Shown: positions 43,449 through 53,486, counted from the stretch's first letter. The stretch is 64,000 nt of DNA from Candidatus Gastranaerophilales bacterium (GCA_944325625.1 CALVAP010000007.1:124001-188000), one strand, 5' to 3'. Notes: generated by a model not told the origin, from the sequence alone. Translations and numbers: made by a program.

Positions 43449-43579
43449 TTGACCCCCTATATCAATTTTATAACTAATTTAACACTTTGACAAGAAATTA
43501 AAATTAAACACCACTCCAAGAAATTCCAAAACGTACAAAATCTTTACGCTTAAAATTAAGCATGATAAAATGCAAAGCT

Positions 43580-44335
43580 ATGAACGAGATATTTTCAAGA
43601 AATATAATGTATTGGGGTGAACAAAACCAAGAAAAACTCCTAAATCAACACGTATTTGTATTCGGCGTAGGTGGAGTAGGCGGATATAGCGCAGAAGCAT
43701 TAGTTCGCGCCGGGATAGGAAAAATAACCCTTATAGATTTCGACACCGTATCAGAAACTAATATTAACCGTCAGATAATTGCGCTTAATACTACCGTAAA
43801 CAAAAAGAAGACTGAAGTACTTAAAACAAGACTGCTAGACATAAACCCCAATGCCAAGATATTTATAATTGATGATTTCTACGATGAAAGTAAAAATGAT
43901 TTAATATTCAAACAAAAACCAAACTACGTCATAGATGCTATCGATACACAAAAATCAAAAATATCGCTATTGAGCTATTGTTATCACAATAATATTCCGA
44001 TATTTTCATCCATGGGCGTAGGTAATCGGCTTGACCCCACCAAACTTTTTATTGCAGATATTTCTGAATATAAAAAAACAAATTGCAGTTTTGTTAAGAA
44101 TCTGATACATAATCTTAAGAAAATTGGAATTGAAACAGGAATAACCTGTGTTTTTAGCTCAGAAAAGCCCAAAAAACCCATGACCAAAGTATTTAATACC
44201 ATTCAAACAGATGAATTTTTGATTAAAAAATATTCCCCGTCATCAACACCCTTTACACCTGCTGTAGCTGGTTTTTACCTGGCTTTTTGTGTAATAAATA
44301 CAATTGTTAATAAAGTTGACAAAAAGACAAATTAG
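43580..44335 (+). CDS. tcdA: tRNA threonylcarbamoyladenosine dehydratase
   Basis: An E1-like enzyme that cyclises threonylcarbamoyladenosine in tRNA. The protein of about 251 residues has the nucleotide loop VFVFGVGGVGGYSAEALVRA, then LIDFDTVSETNINRQ, as in TcdA/CsdL. It also has C-terminal SPSSTPFTPAVAGF. ATG 43580 (MNEIFSRN) fits the family start; an in-frame ATG at 43562 would add six residues. No ribosome binding site is visible, and an AT-rich minus-10-like element lies close upstream. Confidence 0.88.
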   Translation: MNEIFSRNIMYWGEQNQEKLLNQHVFVFGVGGVGGYSAEALVRAGIGKITLIDFDTVSETNINRQIIALNTTVNKKKTEVLKTRLLDINPNAKIFIIDDFYDESKNDLIFKQKPNYVIDAIDTQKSKISLLSYCYHNNIPIFSSMGVGNRLDPTKLFIADISEYKKTNCSFVKNLIHNLKKIGIETGITCVFSSEKPKKPMTKVFNTIQTDEFLIKKYSPSSTPFTPAVAGFYLAFCVINTIVNKVDKKTN

Positions 44336-44366
44336 TATTATCGTTGATAGTGATTTCAATAAAGAC

Positions 44367-44395
44367 TTGAAATTTCAATAAAAACTATATATAAT
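44367..44395 (+). promoter_or_regulatory. Strong sigma-70 promoter for the pilin gene, with direct repeats
   Basis: TTGAAA (44367-44372), 17 bases, perfect TATAAT (44390-44395). Two copies of ATTTCAATAAA (44353-44363 and 44372-44382), 19 bases apart, flank and overlap the minus-35 element and could bind a regulator. Confidence 0.7.
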
Positions 44396-44444
44396 GTATT
44401 TAAAAAGAAGTTAGTTTGAAAGAACTTATACGAAAGGCGGAAAA

Positions 44445-45086
44445 ATGGCAAGAAGATTTGGATTTACTTTGGCAGAAGTATTGATTACCCTGACAATTAT
44501 AGGTGTAATTGCTGCTATGACAATTCCGACATTGTTGAGCAACACTTCAGACCAAGAGTACAAAACAGGTTTGAAAAAGGCAATTTCAACTATTAACCAA
44601 GCTATTACTATGCAGTATGCATTAGAAGGTACGGACATGTCTGATTACACAAGCAAGACTGGTACAGCTATGTTCGGTACAGACGGGGTTATTAAAGAAT
44701 TGTTCCAAGAAAGAATGCAAGTTGTTAACACAACAACAGCAAGAGGCGAAAAAGGTTATGGCAATTCAGCAACAGGTGGAAATGCCGCTATCTATTTATC
44801 TGATGGTATGGTAATTGAATTCCCTGCAAACTTCAATAACTCAAGTGCTTCATCTCGTTGTAAAAACGCAGACATCAAATATCAAGATGGTCGTCCTGAC
44901 GGATGTTTGTACACTATCCTTGTTGACGTAAACGGTGACAAAGGTAAGTGTACTGTAGCTACTGATACAAACTACAATACAAACTCTAAACTCAGACCAA
45001 AAGATTGTTTCCCACTCGACGTTCACCCGGATGGTGTAAGACCTGCAAACTGGGTTGGTCGTGAAATTATGTACAGCGGAAAATAA
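44445..45086 (+). CDS. Type IV pilin-like protein, probably abundant
   Basis: A 213-residue prepilin: leader MARRFG, then FTLAEVLITLTIIGVIAAMT with glutamate at +5 and the TIPTLLS continuation. The globular part has paired cysteines (RCKNADIK ... DGCLYTI; GKCTV ... KDCFPLD) and a VDVNGDKG loop typical of this pilin group. The strong promoter, good ribosome binding site (AAGGCGG) and strong terminator suggest high expression, so it may be a major subunit. It is a single-gene unit; pilus assembly genes are elsewhere. Confidence 0.88.
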   Translation: MARRFGFTLAEVLITLTIIGVIAAMTIPTLLSNTSDQEYKTGLKKAISTINQAITMQYALEGTDMSDYTSKTGTAMFGTDGVIKELFQERMQVVNTTTARGEKGYGNSATGGNAAIYLSDGMVIEFPANFNNSSASSRCKNADIKYQDGRPDGCLYTILVDVNGDKGKCTVATDTNYNTNSKLRPKDCFPLDVHPDGVRPANWVGREIMYSGK

Positions 45087-45108
45087 TTCTAGCTTATTCA
45101 ACAAAAAT

Positions 45109-45137
45109 CGTCCCTTATACAGGGGACGTTTTTTTTT
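45109..45137 (+). terminator. Terminator of the abundant pilin gene
   Basis: The stem CGTCCC/GGGACG with an eight-base loop, followed by nine T. Confidence 0.88.
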
Positions 45138-45210
45138 GAAAAGATATATTCGTTTTCAAGTTTGTGTTAAAATTTGAGGATAAATTATATTCAAATAAGG
45201 ATTTTTGCTG

Positions 45211-46947
45211 ATGAAAATGTCAAAACTATTTGTTCAAACATTAAGAGAGTTTCCATCCGATGCTGAAGTAATGAGTCATAAATTATTGGTTCGAGCTGGA
45301 TATATAAGAAGACTGGCAAGCGGGGTATACAATTATCTACCGCTAATGTGGCGTACTCTTAAAAAAATTGAAAATATCACAAGAGAAGAAATGGATGCTG
45401 CAGGAGCACAAGAGCTTTTAATGCCATTTGTACAACCTGAAGAACTTTGGCAAGAATCAGGCAGATGGGATGTATACGGTAAGGAACTTATGCGCCTAAA
45501 AGACCGGCAGGGACGAGGAATGTGCCTTGGACCAACACATGAAGAAGTAATAACATATATCGCAAGAGAAGGAATTAAATCATACAAACAATTACCTGTT
45601 AACTTGTATCAAATACAATCAAAATTCAGAGATGAAGTAAGACCTCGCTTTGGACTTTTACGTGGTCGAGAATTTATTATGAAAGATGCATACAGCTTTG
45701 ATATCGACGAAGCCGGATTAGATAAAGAATATGAAAATATGGCAAAAACATATACACGAATTTTCGAACGATGCGGACTTGAAACTAAAATGGTACAATC
45801 AGATTCTGGAGCAATTGGTGGAAGTGTTTCGCATGAATTTATGGTTGTTTGCGATAATGAAAACAATGCGGGAGAAAATGACGTTTTCTATTGTGAAAAA
45901 TGTGACTACAGTGCAAACTCTAATCATGCAGTATCTATTTTACCCAAAGCACCTACTGATGGTGGTTTTACAAAAGCCCAAGTAGTTGATACTCCAAATT
46001 GTAAAAGTATTGAGGAATTGGCAGAATTTCTAAAAGTTGAACCAAGTGTTATTGTCAAAACCCTTGTCTACGTCGCTGATAAGAAATATGTTATGGCACT
46101 TATTCGCGGGGATAAGAATGTTGAGGAAATTAAATTGCAAAATGCTGTTGGTGCAAATGAAATCCGTATCGCCTCTTCGGCTGAAATTAAGGAAATTATG
46201 TTGAATAATAACAAGACAGCAGAAGCCGGTTACATAAGTCCGATTGGAATAGAAGATATAACAATTGTTGCAGATAATAGTGTATGTGAGCTCAAAAATT
46301 TTGTTATCGGTTGCAACGAAACCGAAAAACATCTTATTGGAGCAAACTGGGGCAATGAAATTAGTTTGCCTGAAAAAATTACAGATATTAGACTCGTTCA
46401 AGAGGGCGAAATTTGTACACAATGTCATTCTCCATTAAAAGTAACAAGAGGTATAGAAGTTGGAAACATATTCAAGCTTGGCACTAAATATTCAAAAGCA
46501 ATGAATGCGGTTTATATGGCAGAAGATGGTCAAGAAAAACCATTTATAATGGGTTGTTATGGTATTGGCATATCGAGAACAGCTGCAGCTGCCGTAGAAC
46601 GACATCATGATGAATTTGGAATAAAGCTTCCTCTTGCAATTGCTCCGTACCATGCAATTGTTATTCCTGTAAATTGCAAAGATGAACTTCAGATGAAAAC
46701 CGCAGAAGAAATATACAACAAGCTTTTGAACGCAGGTGTAGAGGTTGTCTTGGATGAAAGAGATGAGCGCCCAGGAGTTAAATTCAAAGATGCCGATCTC
46801 ATCGGGTTCCCATATAGAATAACTGCCGGAAAGACACTTGCTGAAGGGCTTGTTGAGTTTAAAAATCGCTCAAATGGTGAAGTTATGACTATAAAACCTC
46901 AGGATGCTATTGATAAAATTATCAGTGCTGTTAACGCATTAAAATAA
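45211..46947 (+). CDS. proS: Prolyl-tRNA synthetase
   Basis: A class II synthetase of 578 residues with the bacterial-type editing domain inserted between motifs 2 and 3. Motif 2 region: GPTHEEVITYIAREG and FRDEVRPRFGLLRGREFIMK; motif 3: CYGIGISRTAAAAVE; the insertion spans about 230-390 (IEELAEFLKVEPSVIVKTLV); a C-terminal anticodon-binding domain follows. ATG 45211 has AAGGA nine bases upstream; ATG 45217 is the alternative. It follows the pilin terminator, so it has its own promoter. Confidence 0.95.
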   Translation: MKMSKLFVQTLREFPSDAEVMSHKLLVRAGYIRRLASGVYNYLPLMWRTLKKIENITREEMDAAGAQELLMPFVQPEELWQESGRWDVYGKELMRLKDRQGRGMCLGPTHEEVITYIAREGIKSYKQLPVNLYQIQSKFRDEVRPRFGLLRGREFIMKDAYSFDIDEAGLDKEYENMAKTYTRIFERCGLETKMVQSDSGAIGGSVSHEFMVVCDNENNAGENDVFYCEKCDYSANSNHAVSILPKAPTDGGFTKAQVVDTPNCKSIEELAEFLKVEPSVIVKTLVYVADKKYVMALIRGDKNVEEIKLQNAVGANEIRIASSAEIKEIMLNNNKTAEAGYISPIGIEDITIVADNSVCELKNFVIGCNETEKHLIGANWGNEISLPEKITDIRLVQEGEICTQCHSPLKVTRGIEVGNIFKLGTKYSKAMNAVYMAEDGQEKPFIMGCYGIGISRTAAAAVERHHDEFGIKLPLAIAPYHAIVIPVNCKDELQMKTAEEIYNKLLNAGVEVVLDERDERPGVKFKDADLIGFPYRITAGKTLAEGLVEFKNRSNGEVMTIKPQDAIDKIISAVNALK

Positions 46948-46970
46948 GTTTTTCTAATGATATAAAATAA

Positions 46971-46991
46971 GGGGCAGTTTTCGACTGCCCC
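46971..46991. terminator. Hairpin between converging proS and the large repeat gene
   Basis: A perfect eight-pair stem GGGGCAGT/ACTGCCCC with a five-base loop. T runs are short on both strands, so termination strength is uncertain. Confidence 0.6.
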
Positions 46992-47033
46992 ATTTGATTA
47001 AGGTTTATGATATAAGAGTAACGAATTTCTTAG

Positions 47034-50000
47034 TTATTCTTCTTCTTCTTCACCTTTCATTTTATCAAGATTAGGATATCCTACCGCTTCAAGAGCTTTT
47101 TTGAATAATTCAACGGCACTTATCTTAGTCAAGTTGGTGAATCCATTGGCTATTTTTGCAACACCGTCATCTACTACTATGTATCCGCTATTTACACAGA
47201 GAGTCTTCATGTTTTCAGCCCATGCCTGATCTTTATTTTCACCATAAACACAACTGTTATACATATCTAGCAAGTTTTGAGCACTTATAGAACCGGTTCT
47301 GCCTGGGGTTCCGCTTTGAGGCTTACCAAATACTGTGTCCGGTACTCCTGTTTTGGTAATATTTGCATCACCATCCATCTTATCGAGTTCTTCAACAAGG
47401 TCTGAACCTTCTCGGATTTTTTCAAAGAGTTCTCTATTTTCGAAATCTTCGGTAGTAGTTATACCATAAGCCGCAAGATCATCTCTATTGACATTAGTAC
47501 CACCATTTTCATTTAACAACGTCATTGTATATTGGTGAAGACTTCCTTCGTCTGTTACCGGATAAGCCGGGTTTGTTGATGCCAAGTGCGTTTGGTTACC
47601 AGTTACTGACCAAACATAGTTAACATCTCCGCCTACAAGCGTTGCATATGCCGCATTATTTTGAAGTTCAGCAAGCTTACCTGATGTTATGTTTCCATCT
47701 TCAGCAATTTGGTTAACGTCAGCACCGCCCTTTGTAATTCCGTTATTTCCTTTTTCGTAATCAGGTCTGCCTGTCGTTGTAGCTGCAATTTGGAATGCCA
47801 AAGTTACTGTTTCACCATCAGTAAAGTTACTCAATATTGCTTTTAAGACCGGATTTGATGTCTTATTAAATACTTTAATCACTTCATCCGCTGTGATTTC
47901 TGAGTTTTTATTCAAGTCTAATGCTTCGTAGAACTCATCAACAGTCATTATATTACCTTCTTTAAAGGTCATATCAAGCTTACCGTATTTGTATGTATCT
48001 GTTGCTGTCAAATTACCTTCAGCATCATAATGTTCCGTAGATTGTATAGTTGACTCACCGTTAGTTAAATTATAGTATATCGAAAGTAATTTTGTTCCAT
48101 CTGCATTAATTGTCGTTGTCGTATTATTGGCGTAATCAAATTCTTTCGTATAAACTACATTACCTTCAGCATCTGTTTTTGTCTGCGTCACAGGTTTTCT
48201 GTTTGTTGAGTTTACGTCATCATATACCGTATCAATTTTTCCACCATCTTCGGTTGATTCTGTTACAGTATTAGCTTCTTTGTCTGTATCAGTCTGAGAA
48301 ATTATATTTCCTTCGGCATCATAGCTAACTGTTGAAAGAACTTTTGGTATTTTTGCCGTAACATCATCATATGTCGTTTCTGTCCTTGAACCATCAGGAT
48401 TTGTTACAATTTTCTTGTTCTCAGCATAATCCGTCATAGTTGTTTTGGAAACTGCACCGTCTTTGTACTCATATTCTACTTTTGCAAGAGTTTCTGTAGA
48501 CGATTTTTGAGTAATACTTGCGACAGTTCCATCATCATTGGTTTCAGAGATGTATGCCATACCGTCAATAGTCATTCCAAGTAGGTCGCCATTTTGTTTT
48601 AGACCCTTAACAGTACTATCTTGCGGCAAGCCAAAAGCTTCTTTTGTGAGTTCCATTTGCGCTATCTGGCTGTCATCCGGATTATCAACACTTACCCAAG
48701 CACTCGGTTTGGATGGAGGTGTCAAATCTTGGTCTTCACCATTTACTTCTTCAATATCAAGTATCGCTTGGTTAAAGAAGTTGCCTTCAACTGACGTATT
48801 TATACTATCTACGCCTTCTTCACCATATACGTAGTTGCCTGTACCGGATGTAATAACAATTTTGTCATTACTTCCCATAGTATCGCTTGTATCACCGTGA
48901 ATATAGTTGTTATCACCTTTGATTTCAATTGTATCTTCATTATTGCTGCCAAAATATGAGTTACGATTACCTTCAATTACCACATTTGCATAGTTCTTAT
49001 CTCCAGTATCATTCATTGAATCAATTACGGTAATATTCCATCCGTTAGCTTCAAATACAGTTCTTCCGTCCTCGGCTTTGTAGTATACAATCTTATCTGA
49101 AGCGTCAACTCCAAATTTCTTGTAAACTTCATATCTTACACCATTGAACTCAATGATAGTATCTTCATCTTCTTCAAATTTTTCATCCCCTGGACTAGGA
49201 TCATCATCACCTGAGTCAGGATCAGGGAACCAATCTGGTTTATTCAATGAGTTCTCAATGTCATAATCAGTTGTTATACCATCTTCGTATAAACCGTCGC
49301 CCACAGGTGTATTACTTTCACCGTTTACTAATACATTATCACCTTTTGTATAGAAGTTATCATCTCCGGTGAACCCTATACCTGTCGTCTTATCACTATT
49401 TATGTTAAACATCTGGTCATCACCCCTCCACATATCTGTGAAGTTTTCATCACCTTCGATGTATACTTTATCATCACCATTACCCATTAAGGCTCTGTTT
49501 CCATCACCAATCAAATGCGCAATGTCATCGCCTAATCCTAAATCAAGCTCGTTGTTATTACCTATAATCTGGATTAAATCATCTTGAAGCTCACCAGATA
49601 TATCTTGGATACGCCAATTATCCCCCTTCATTTCGATGTATTTTTCACCTTTTTCATTTGTTTTAACTTCGTATGCCAATTGGTTATTCGCGTCTCCATT
49701 ATTCGTTACCAAATATAGATTTTCACCAATAGCTAACTCTGATGAGGTACCAGTCGCCAAGTCTTTTACTACTCCGCTTACATCTGGTAACACACCATTT
49801 GTGCCTTCACCTTTAACTTCTTCTACACCATATGCTTCCAAGAAGTCTTTTAGCACTGTTCCTATCGTATTATCTGCCGTATCAAGCTCTGCCAATTTTG
49901 CTATCATTTCTTCTTCTTTGGCTTTACCTTTATCATTTACGGTTCCGTCTTCATTATAATCACTAGGCACCAAGAATGATGTACCTTCTCTTTGTCTTAC

Positions 50001-50459
50001 ATATTCAAGCAATAACTCATAATCACCTTCTTGATCGAGCTTGGCATGAATATCATTTGCACGCATATAATCAAAATCTTTTAATCTATTTTTATCATCA
50101 TCCGACAAATCCGGATCTGGTATATACGGTCTTACTATATCTTCATCTTCTTCCGGCGGTTCCGGCTCATCTTTCTTATATGTAGCTAAATATGCATCAA
50201 AAGTATCAAAATCTTGAGCAAAGGATGTATCTTCCTTATCAAAATCTTTCCATAGCTCAATCAATTCTTCGATTGATAACTCTTGTGCGTCTGTAGACCA
50301 ATTATCACTACAATTGGTCATTTCATAGTATTGCATTGTATTAAAGAGCGTTGTTTCATCCTCGACCTTTGACCCGTTTCTATCCCCCATCATTTTCTGG
50401 ATTAATTCATACTCTTTGCTACCAACTACCATCTTTTGGATTCCGTTGATGTTTGTCAT
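47034..50459 (-). CDS. Large acidic protein with beta-roll-like and YD-like repeats
   Basis: A 1141-residue acidic protein without a recognisable signal peptide. Residues 290-380 and 485-570 contain short G-D/G-N repeats (LGLGDDIAHLIGDGNRALMG, VVIEGNRNSYFGSNNED) like a beta-roll or beta-helix. About 660-860 repeats Y-D-x-E-G-N-[IVL] units (SYDAEGNIISQT, HYDAEGNLTATD) resembling Rhs/YD repeats. EF-hand-like loops occur (DYNEDGTVNDKG, DLNKNSEITADE). The C-terminus is helical and ends in a Glu run. Calcium binding is inferred. ATG 50459 follows AAGGAG nine bases upstream; the open frame continues to 50567. Secretion would need a non-Sec route. Confidence 0.7.
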   Translation of the reverse strand: MTNINGIQKMVVGSKEYELIQKMMGDRNGSKVEDETTLFNTMQYYEMTNCSDNWSTDAQELSIEELIELWKDFDKEDTSFAQDFDTFDAYLATYKKDEPEPPEEDEDIVRPYIPDPDLSDDDKNRLKDFDYMRANDIHAKLDQEGDYELLLEYVRQREGTSFLVPSDYNEDGTVNDKGKAKEEEMIAKLAELDTADNTIGTVLKDFLEAYGVEEVKGEGTNGVLPDVSGVVKDLATGTSSELAIGENLYLVTNNGDANNQLAYEVKTNEKGEKYIEMKGDNWRIQDISGELQDDLIQIIGNNNELDLGLGDDIAHLIGDGNRALMGNGDDKVYIEGDENFTDMWRGDDQMFNINSDKTTGIGFTGDDNFYTKGDNVLVNGESNTPVGDGLYEDGITTDYDIENSLNKPDWFPDPDSGDDDPSPGDEKFEEDEDTIIEFNGVRYEVYKKFGVDASDKIVYYKAEDGRTVFEANGWNITVIDSMNDTGDKNYANVVIEGNRNSYFGSNNEDTIEIKGDNNYIHGDTSDTMGSNDKIVITSGTGNYVYGEEGVDSINTSVEGNFFNQAILDIEEVNGEDQDLTPPSKPSAWVSVDNPDDSQIAQMELTKEAFGLPQDSTVKGLKQNGDLLGMTIDGMAYISETNDDGTVASITQKSSTETLAKVEYEYKDGAVSKTTMTDYAENKKIVTNPDGSRTETTYDDVTAKIPKVLSTVSYDAEGNIISQTDTDKEANTVTESTEDGGKIDTVYDDVNSTNRKPVTQTKTDAEGNVVYTKEFDYANNTTTTINADGTKLLSIYYNLTNGESTIQSTEHYDAEGNLTATDTYKYGKLDMTFKEGNIMTVDEFYEALDLNKNSEITADEVIKVFNKTSNPVLKAILSNFTDGETVTLAFQIAATTTGRPDYEKGNNGITKGGADVNQIAEDGNITSGKLAELQNNAAYATLVGGDVNYVWSVTGNQTHLASTNPAYPVTDEGSLHQYTMTLLNENGGTNVNRDDLAAYGITTTEDFENRELFEKIREGSDLVEELDKMDGDANITKTGVPDTVFGKPQSGTPGRTGSISAQNLLDMYNSCVYGENKDQAWAENMKTLCVNSGYIVVDDGVAKIANGFTNLTKISAVELFKKALEAVGYPNLDKMKGEEEEE

Positions 50460-50658
50460 TTTCCGTTTCTCCTTAGTTAGGCTACTATTATATATGTTGT
50501 CTTTTATCGGCAATATATAACCCCAACTTGAGCATATTCTATTATCTTTTTTGATTAAAACATTCATGACCTAACTATAATAAGGATATAGAGATGTTTA
50601 CAAATTTTAATAATTTATAAAATAAGTATTCCATGTAAAGCTTTATCCTTACATGCTT

Positions 50659-51387
50659 TTAGTGCAAAATCATGCCTTGTACATCTTTTTTTATATTTAG
50701 ACTATCTTGAAAACTATCTAACAATTCTGCTGCTGTATTTGCAGAATAAAACTTCCCACCTGTCGCCAACGCCGCACATTTTAACTGATTTACTGCCTCT
50801 GTGTCGTTTACATCTAAAGCTATCGCGTCAATTCTAAAATCACTTCTTGACTTTATAAGCTCCAGAGCATATGTACAGGGACTTTCATCACAATTCTCAC
50901 CTCCATCTGAAAGCAATATTATTCTCTTTCTTCCGGAAAAATCTTTAAAATCCTTATTCACCGCCTGTTTAAGTGAATACGTAATTGGCGTTGCCCCTTT
51001 TGCACTCAATTTATACATCTCCCCTTGTATTATATTTGCGTTATTTTGAGATATAGGTGTAATCAAAGAGGACGCTCTACAACTGTCTATATATGTCCAC
51101 CCGCCCCTATAGCCATATGCCCTAAAACCCACATATGCATCTTTCGGAATTTGTCTCAATATTTTTTCCAATGTTGAAATCGCTATATCTATTTTCTTTT
51201 CACCATTAATCTTTTCTACCATGCTATTTGAAAAATCTACTATAAAAAGTATCCTCTCGTCAGTATTGAACTCCCCTTGCGAGTAACTTTGAGAATCATA
51301 AACATGATAATTTTCCCCGCTGGCAATTGACTGCTTTAAAGTTATGATGAATAATAATAAAAATATTATAAAAAATACTTTGTTCAT
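50659..51387 (-). CDS. Exported von Willebrand factor A domain protein
   Basis: A 242-residue protein with an N-terminal signal sequence or anchor (VFFIIFLLLFIITLKQSIASG) and one vWA domain. The metal-ion-dependent adhesion site is complete: D-F-S-N-S at about 48-52, a threonine in KGATPITYSL and an aspartate in LLSDGGENCDES. Cysteines in DSCRAS, ENCDESPC and LKCAA may form disulfides. ATG 51387 has no ribosome binding site and lies 12 bases from the divergent nitroreductase start. The frame is open upstream to 51465, so the start is not certain. Confidence 0.78.
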   Translation of the reverse strand: MNKVFFIIFLLLFIITLKQSIASGENYHVYDSQSYSQGEFNTDERILFIVDFSNSMVEKINGEKKIDIAISTLEKILRQIPKDAYVGFRAYGYRGGWTYIDSCRASSLITPISQNNANIIQGEMYKLSAKGATPITYSLKQAVNKDFKDFSGRKRIILLSDGGENCDESPCTYALELIKSRSDFRIDAIALDVNDTEAVNQLKCAALATGGKFYSANTAAELLDSFQDSLNIKKDVQGMILH

Positions 51388-51399
51388 AAGGAGAAAATA

Positions 51400-52032
51400 A
51401 TGGACTTTTTTGAAACAATCAATACCAGAAAGACTATAAGAAAATATAAACCTGATATGCCTCACATGGAGGATATAAAAAAAATTATTAATGCTGCCAG
51501 ATTAGCACCCAGTGCAACAAATTCACAAAATTGGCAGTTTATTGTTATTAAAAATAAAAATATTATGGAAAAAATGAAAAATTCGGTAATAGACGCATAT
51601 GACAACCTCTTAAAACTCTATGATGAACCAAGCTTTAGTGAGCAAATAAATCATTATAAAAGTTATTCTACCTTCTTTGTTAATGCGCCGATTTTGATTG
51701 CCATTGTTGAAACGGAAAGAACTTCAAATATTACCGAGATAATGAAAAAATTAAACTTTGAACCTGATAAGCTTAAATACATGCGTCCGGATTCGTCCTT
51801 GCTGAGTATGGGCGCAGCAATTGAAAACATGAGCCTTGCAGCACATGCTCTCGGTTACGGAACCTGTTGGATGGCTGCTCCACTAATCGCCACTGAAGCT
51901 TTTAGCTCCATTTTACAACTGGAAAAAAATTCTCACGTAATATCCCTTCTTCCGCTTGGAATTCCATATCGCGACGATTACCAATCCCCTCAGAAAAAAT
52001 CTCTCCAAGAAGTTATGCGTATAATTGACTAA
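51400..52032 (+). CDS. Nitroreductase family protein
   Basis: A 210-residue FMN-dependent NAD(P)H oxidoreductase. It starts DFFETINTRKTIRKYKPD, with the FMN-binding R-x-x-x-R-x-Y pattern, followed by AARLAPSATNSQNWQFIVI, GAAIENMSLAAHALGYGTCW and LLPLGIPYR. The natural electron acceptor is unknown. GGAG at 51390-51393 precedes the ATG. Its stop codon overlaps that of convergent trkH. Confidence 0.9.
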   Translation: MDFFETINTRKTIRKYKPDMPHMEDIKKIINAARLAPSATNSQNWQFIVIKNKNIMEKMKNSVIDAYDNLLKLYDEPSFSEQINHYKSYSTFFVNAPILIAIVETERTSNITEIMKKLNFEPDKLKYMRPDSSLLSMGAAIENMSLAAHALGYGTCWMAAPLIATEAFSSILQLEKNSHVISLLPLGIPYRDDYQSPQKKSLQEVMRIID

Positions 52033-53483
52033 TTTTTTACCTTCCAAAAATCAAAATGAAGCATTACCAAAAATGGAACAAGCTCTAAACGACCGACAAG
52101 CATTATTACAATAAATATGATTTTTGTAATAGGATGTAATATTGCTAAAGAATCATAAGGTCCAAGAGAGCCAAATGCAGGACCTATATTGCCTAATGCA
52201 GAAATGCTGCCGGTAAAACCTACAATAATGTTCTGCTCAATTATCGACACGGCAAATGCTGATATTGCAAAAATAAAAAAGTAAAAGATAACAAATGATA
52301 TAATCTGTTTTCCTACTTCTTCAGAAACTATTGTTTTGTCTATTTTTATCGGTAAAACCGCATTAGGATGAAGAATTTTTATTATTTCTGTTTTCAAATA
52401 CTTAAATATATATACTACACGAACAATTTTTAACCCCCCAGATGCAGAACCGGCACAAGCACCGGTAAATGTAGCTAAAAGCAATACTATCTTGGCAGGT
52501 AAGTCCCATTTTGTATAATCTACTGATGCAAAGCCTGTTGTTGTCATAAATGATACTGTCTGAAATAATGCATCTTGTATCGCCTTAGCATACGGATAGT
52601 CGGAATTTAATACTAATGCCAATACTATCATAAAAGAAAGCCCCAATGCTATTGCAAAATACCATCTAAACTCATCACTTTTTATTAATGCAGAGTACTT
52701 TCTTTGTACAATCACCTTATATTGAAGTGCAAAGTTTGCACCCGCAAGAAACATAAATATTATTGTAATCCAGATTATAGACGAAGAATGGTACCCGATA
52801 ATCCCTTCTGCATTAGGTGAAAAACCACCCGCAGCCAGCGTTGACAATGAATTACAAACAGCATCAAAAATCTCCATGCCTGCAAGCTTGTATAAAACTA
52901 TTTGCAACCCTGTAAGAAAAATATAAACACCCCACAAAGCGGTTGCTGTATGCCTAATTCTTGGAGTAACTTTCTCTTCAGTAGGGCCTGGAGCTTCCGC
53001 ATAAAACATCTGTCTTCCTGCTACTCTAAACTGCGGTAAAATAGCAACAAACAAAACAATTATTCCCATCCCGCCTAACCACTGACTTAATGCTCGCCAT
53101 AAAAACATTGCCTTGGGGTAATCATAATGAGTTAAAATTGTTGCTCCGGTAGTTGTTATCCCCGATGTAGCCTCAAACAGTGCATCTAACGGCGATATCC
53201 CATAAAATAAATATGGTATTGCCGAAATTAATGATATTGCTATCCAACTTAAAGATACCGTAAACAACGCTTCAGACTTTTTTATATTATTTAAAGAATC
53301 CATAGACTCCTGATTTCGTCGCAAAACCAAACCCACCACAAAAGATATCATTGAAGCTGTTATAAACGGAATTAGAGAATTATAATCTCTATATATCAAC
53401 GCAACAATGCAAGGTATAAGAATCATAATTGAAATATATCTCAGAACTATCCCTATTGCACTAAAGATAAAGTTAATCCTCAT
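52029..53483 (-). CDS. trkH: Trk-type potassium uptake membrane protein TrkH
   Basis: The 484-residue ion-conducting subunit of a Trk/Ktr system. Four pore-loop repeats show selectivity-filter segments TSGITTTGATIL, STLAAGGFSP, VSFMTTTGFAS and ALGNIGPAFG, with about ten membrane helices. The charged loop near CAGSASGGLKIVR matches the TrkH intramembrane gate region. GAGG lies before ATG 53483, three bases after the trkA stop, so the pair is one operon. Confidence 0.94.
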   Translation of the reverse strand: MRINFIFSAIGIVLRYISIMILIPCIVALIYRDYNSLIPFITASMISFVVGLVLRRNQESMDSLNNIKKSEALFTVSLSWIAISLISAIPYLFYGISPLDALFEATSGITTTGATILTHYDYPKAMFLWRALSQWLGGMGIIVLFVAILPQFRVAGRQMFYAEAPGPTEEKVTPRIRHTATALWGVYIFLTGLQIVLYKLAGMEIFDAVCNSLSTLAAGGFSPNAEGIIGYHSSSIIWITIIFMFLAGANFALQYKVIVQRKYSALIKSDEFRWYFAIALGLSFMIVLALVLNSDYPYAKAIQDALFQTVSFMTTTGFASVDYTKWDLPAKIVLLLATFTGACAGSASGGLKIVRVVYIFKYLKTEIIKILHPNAVLPIKIDKTIVSEEVGKQIISFVIFYFFIFAISAFAVSIIEQNIIVGFTGSISALGNIGPAFGSLGPYDSLAILHPITKIIFIVIMLVGRLELVPFLVMLHFDFWKVKN

Positions 53484-53486
53484 ATC

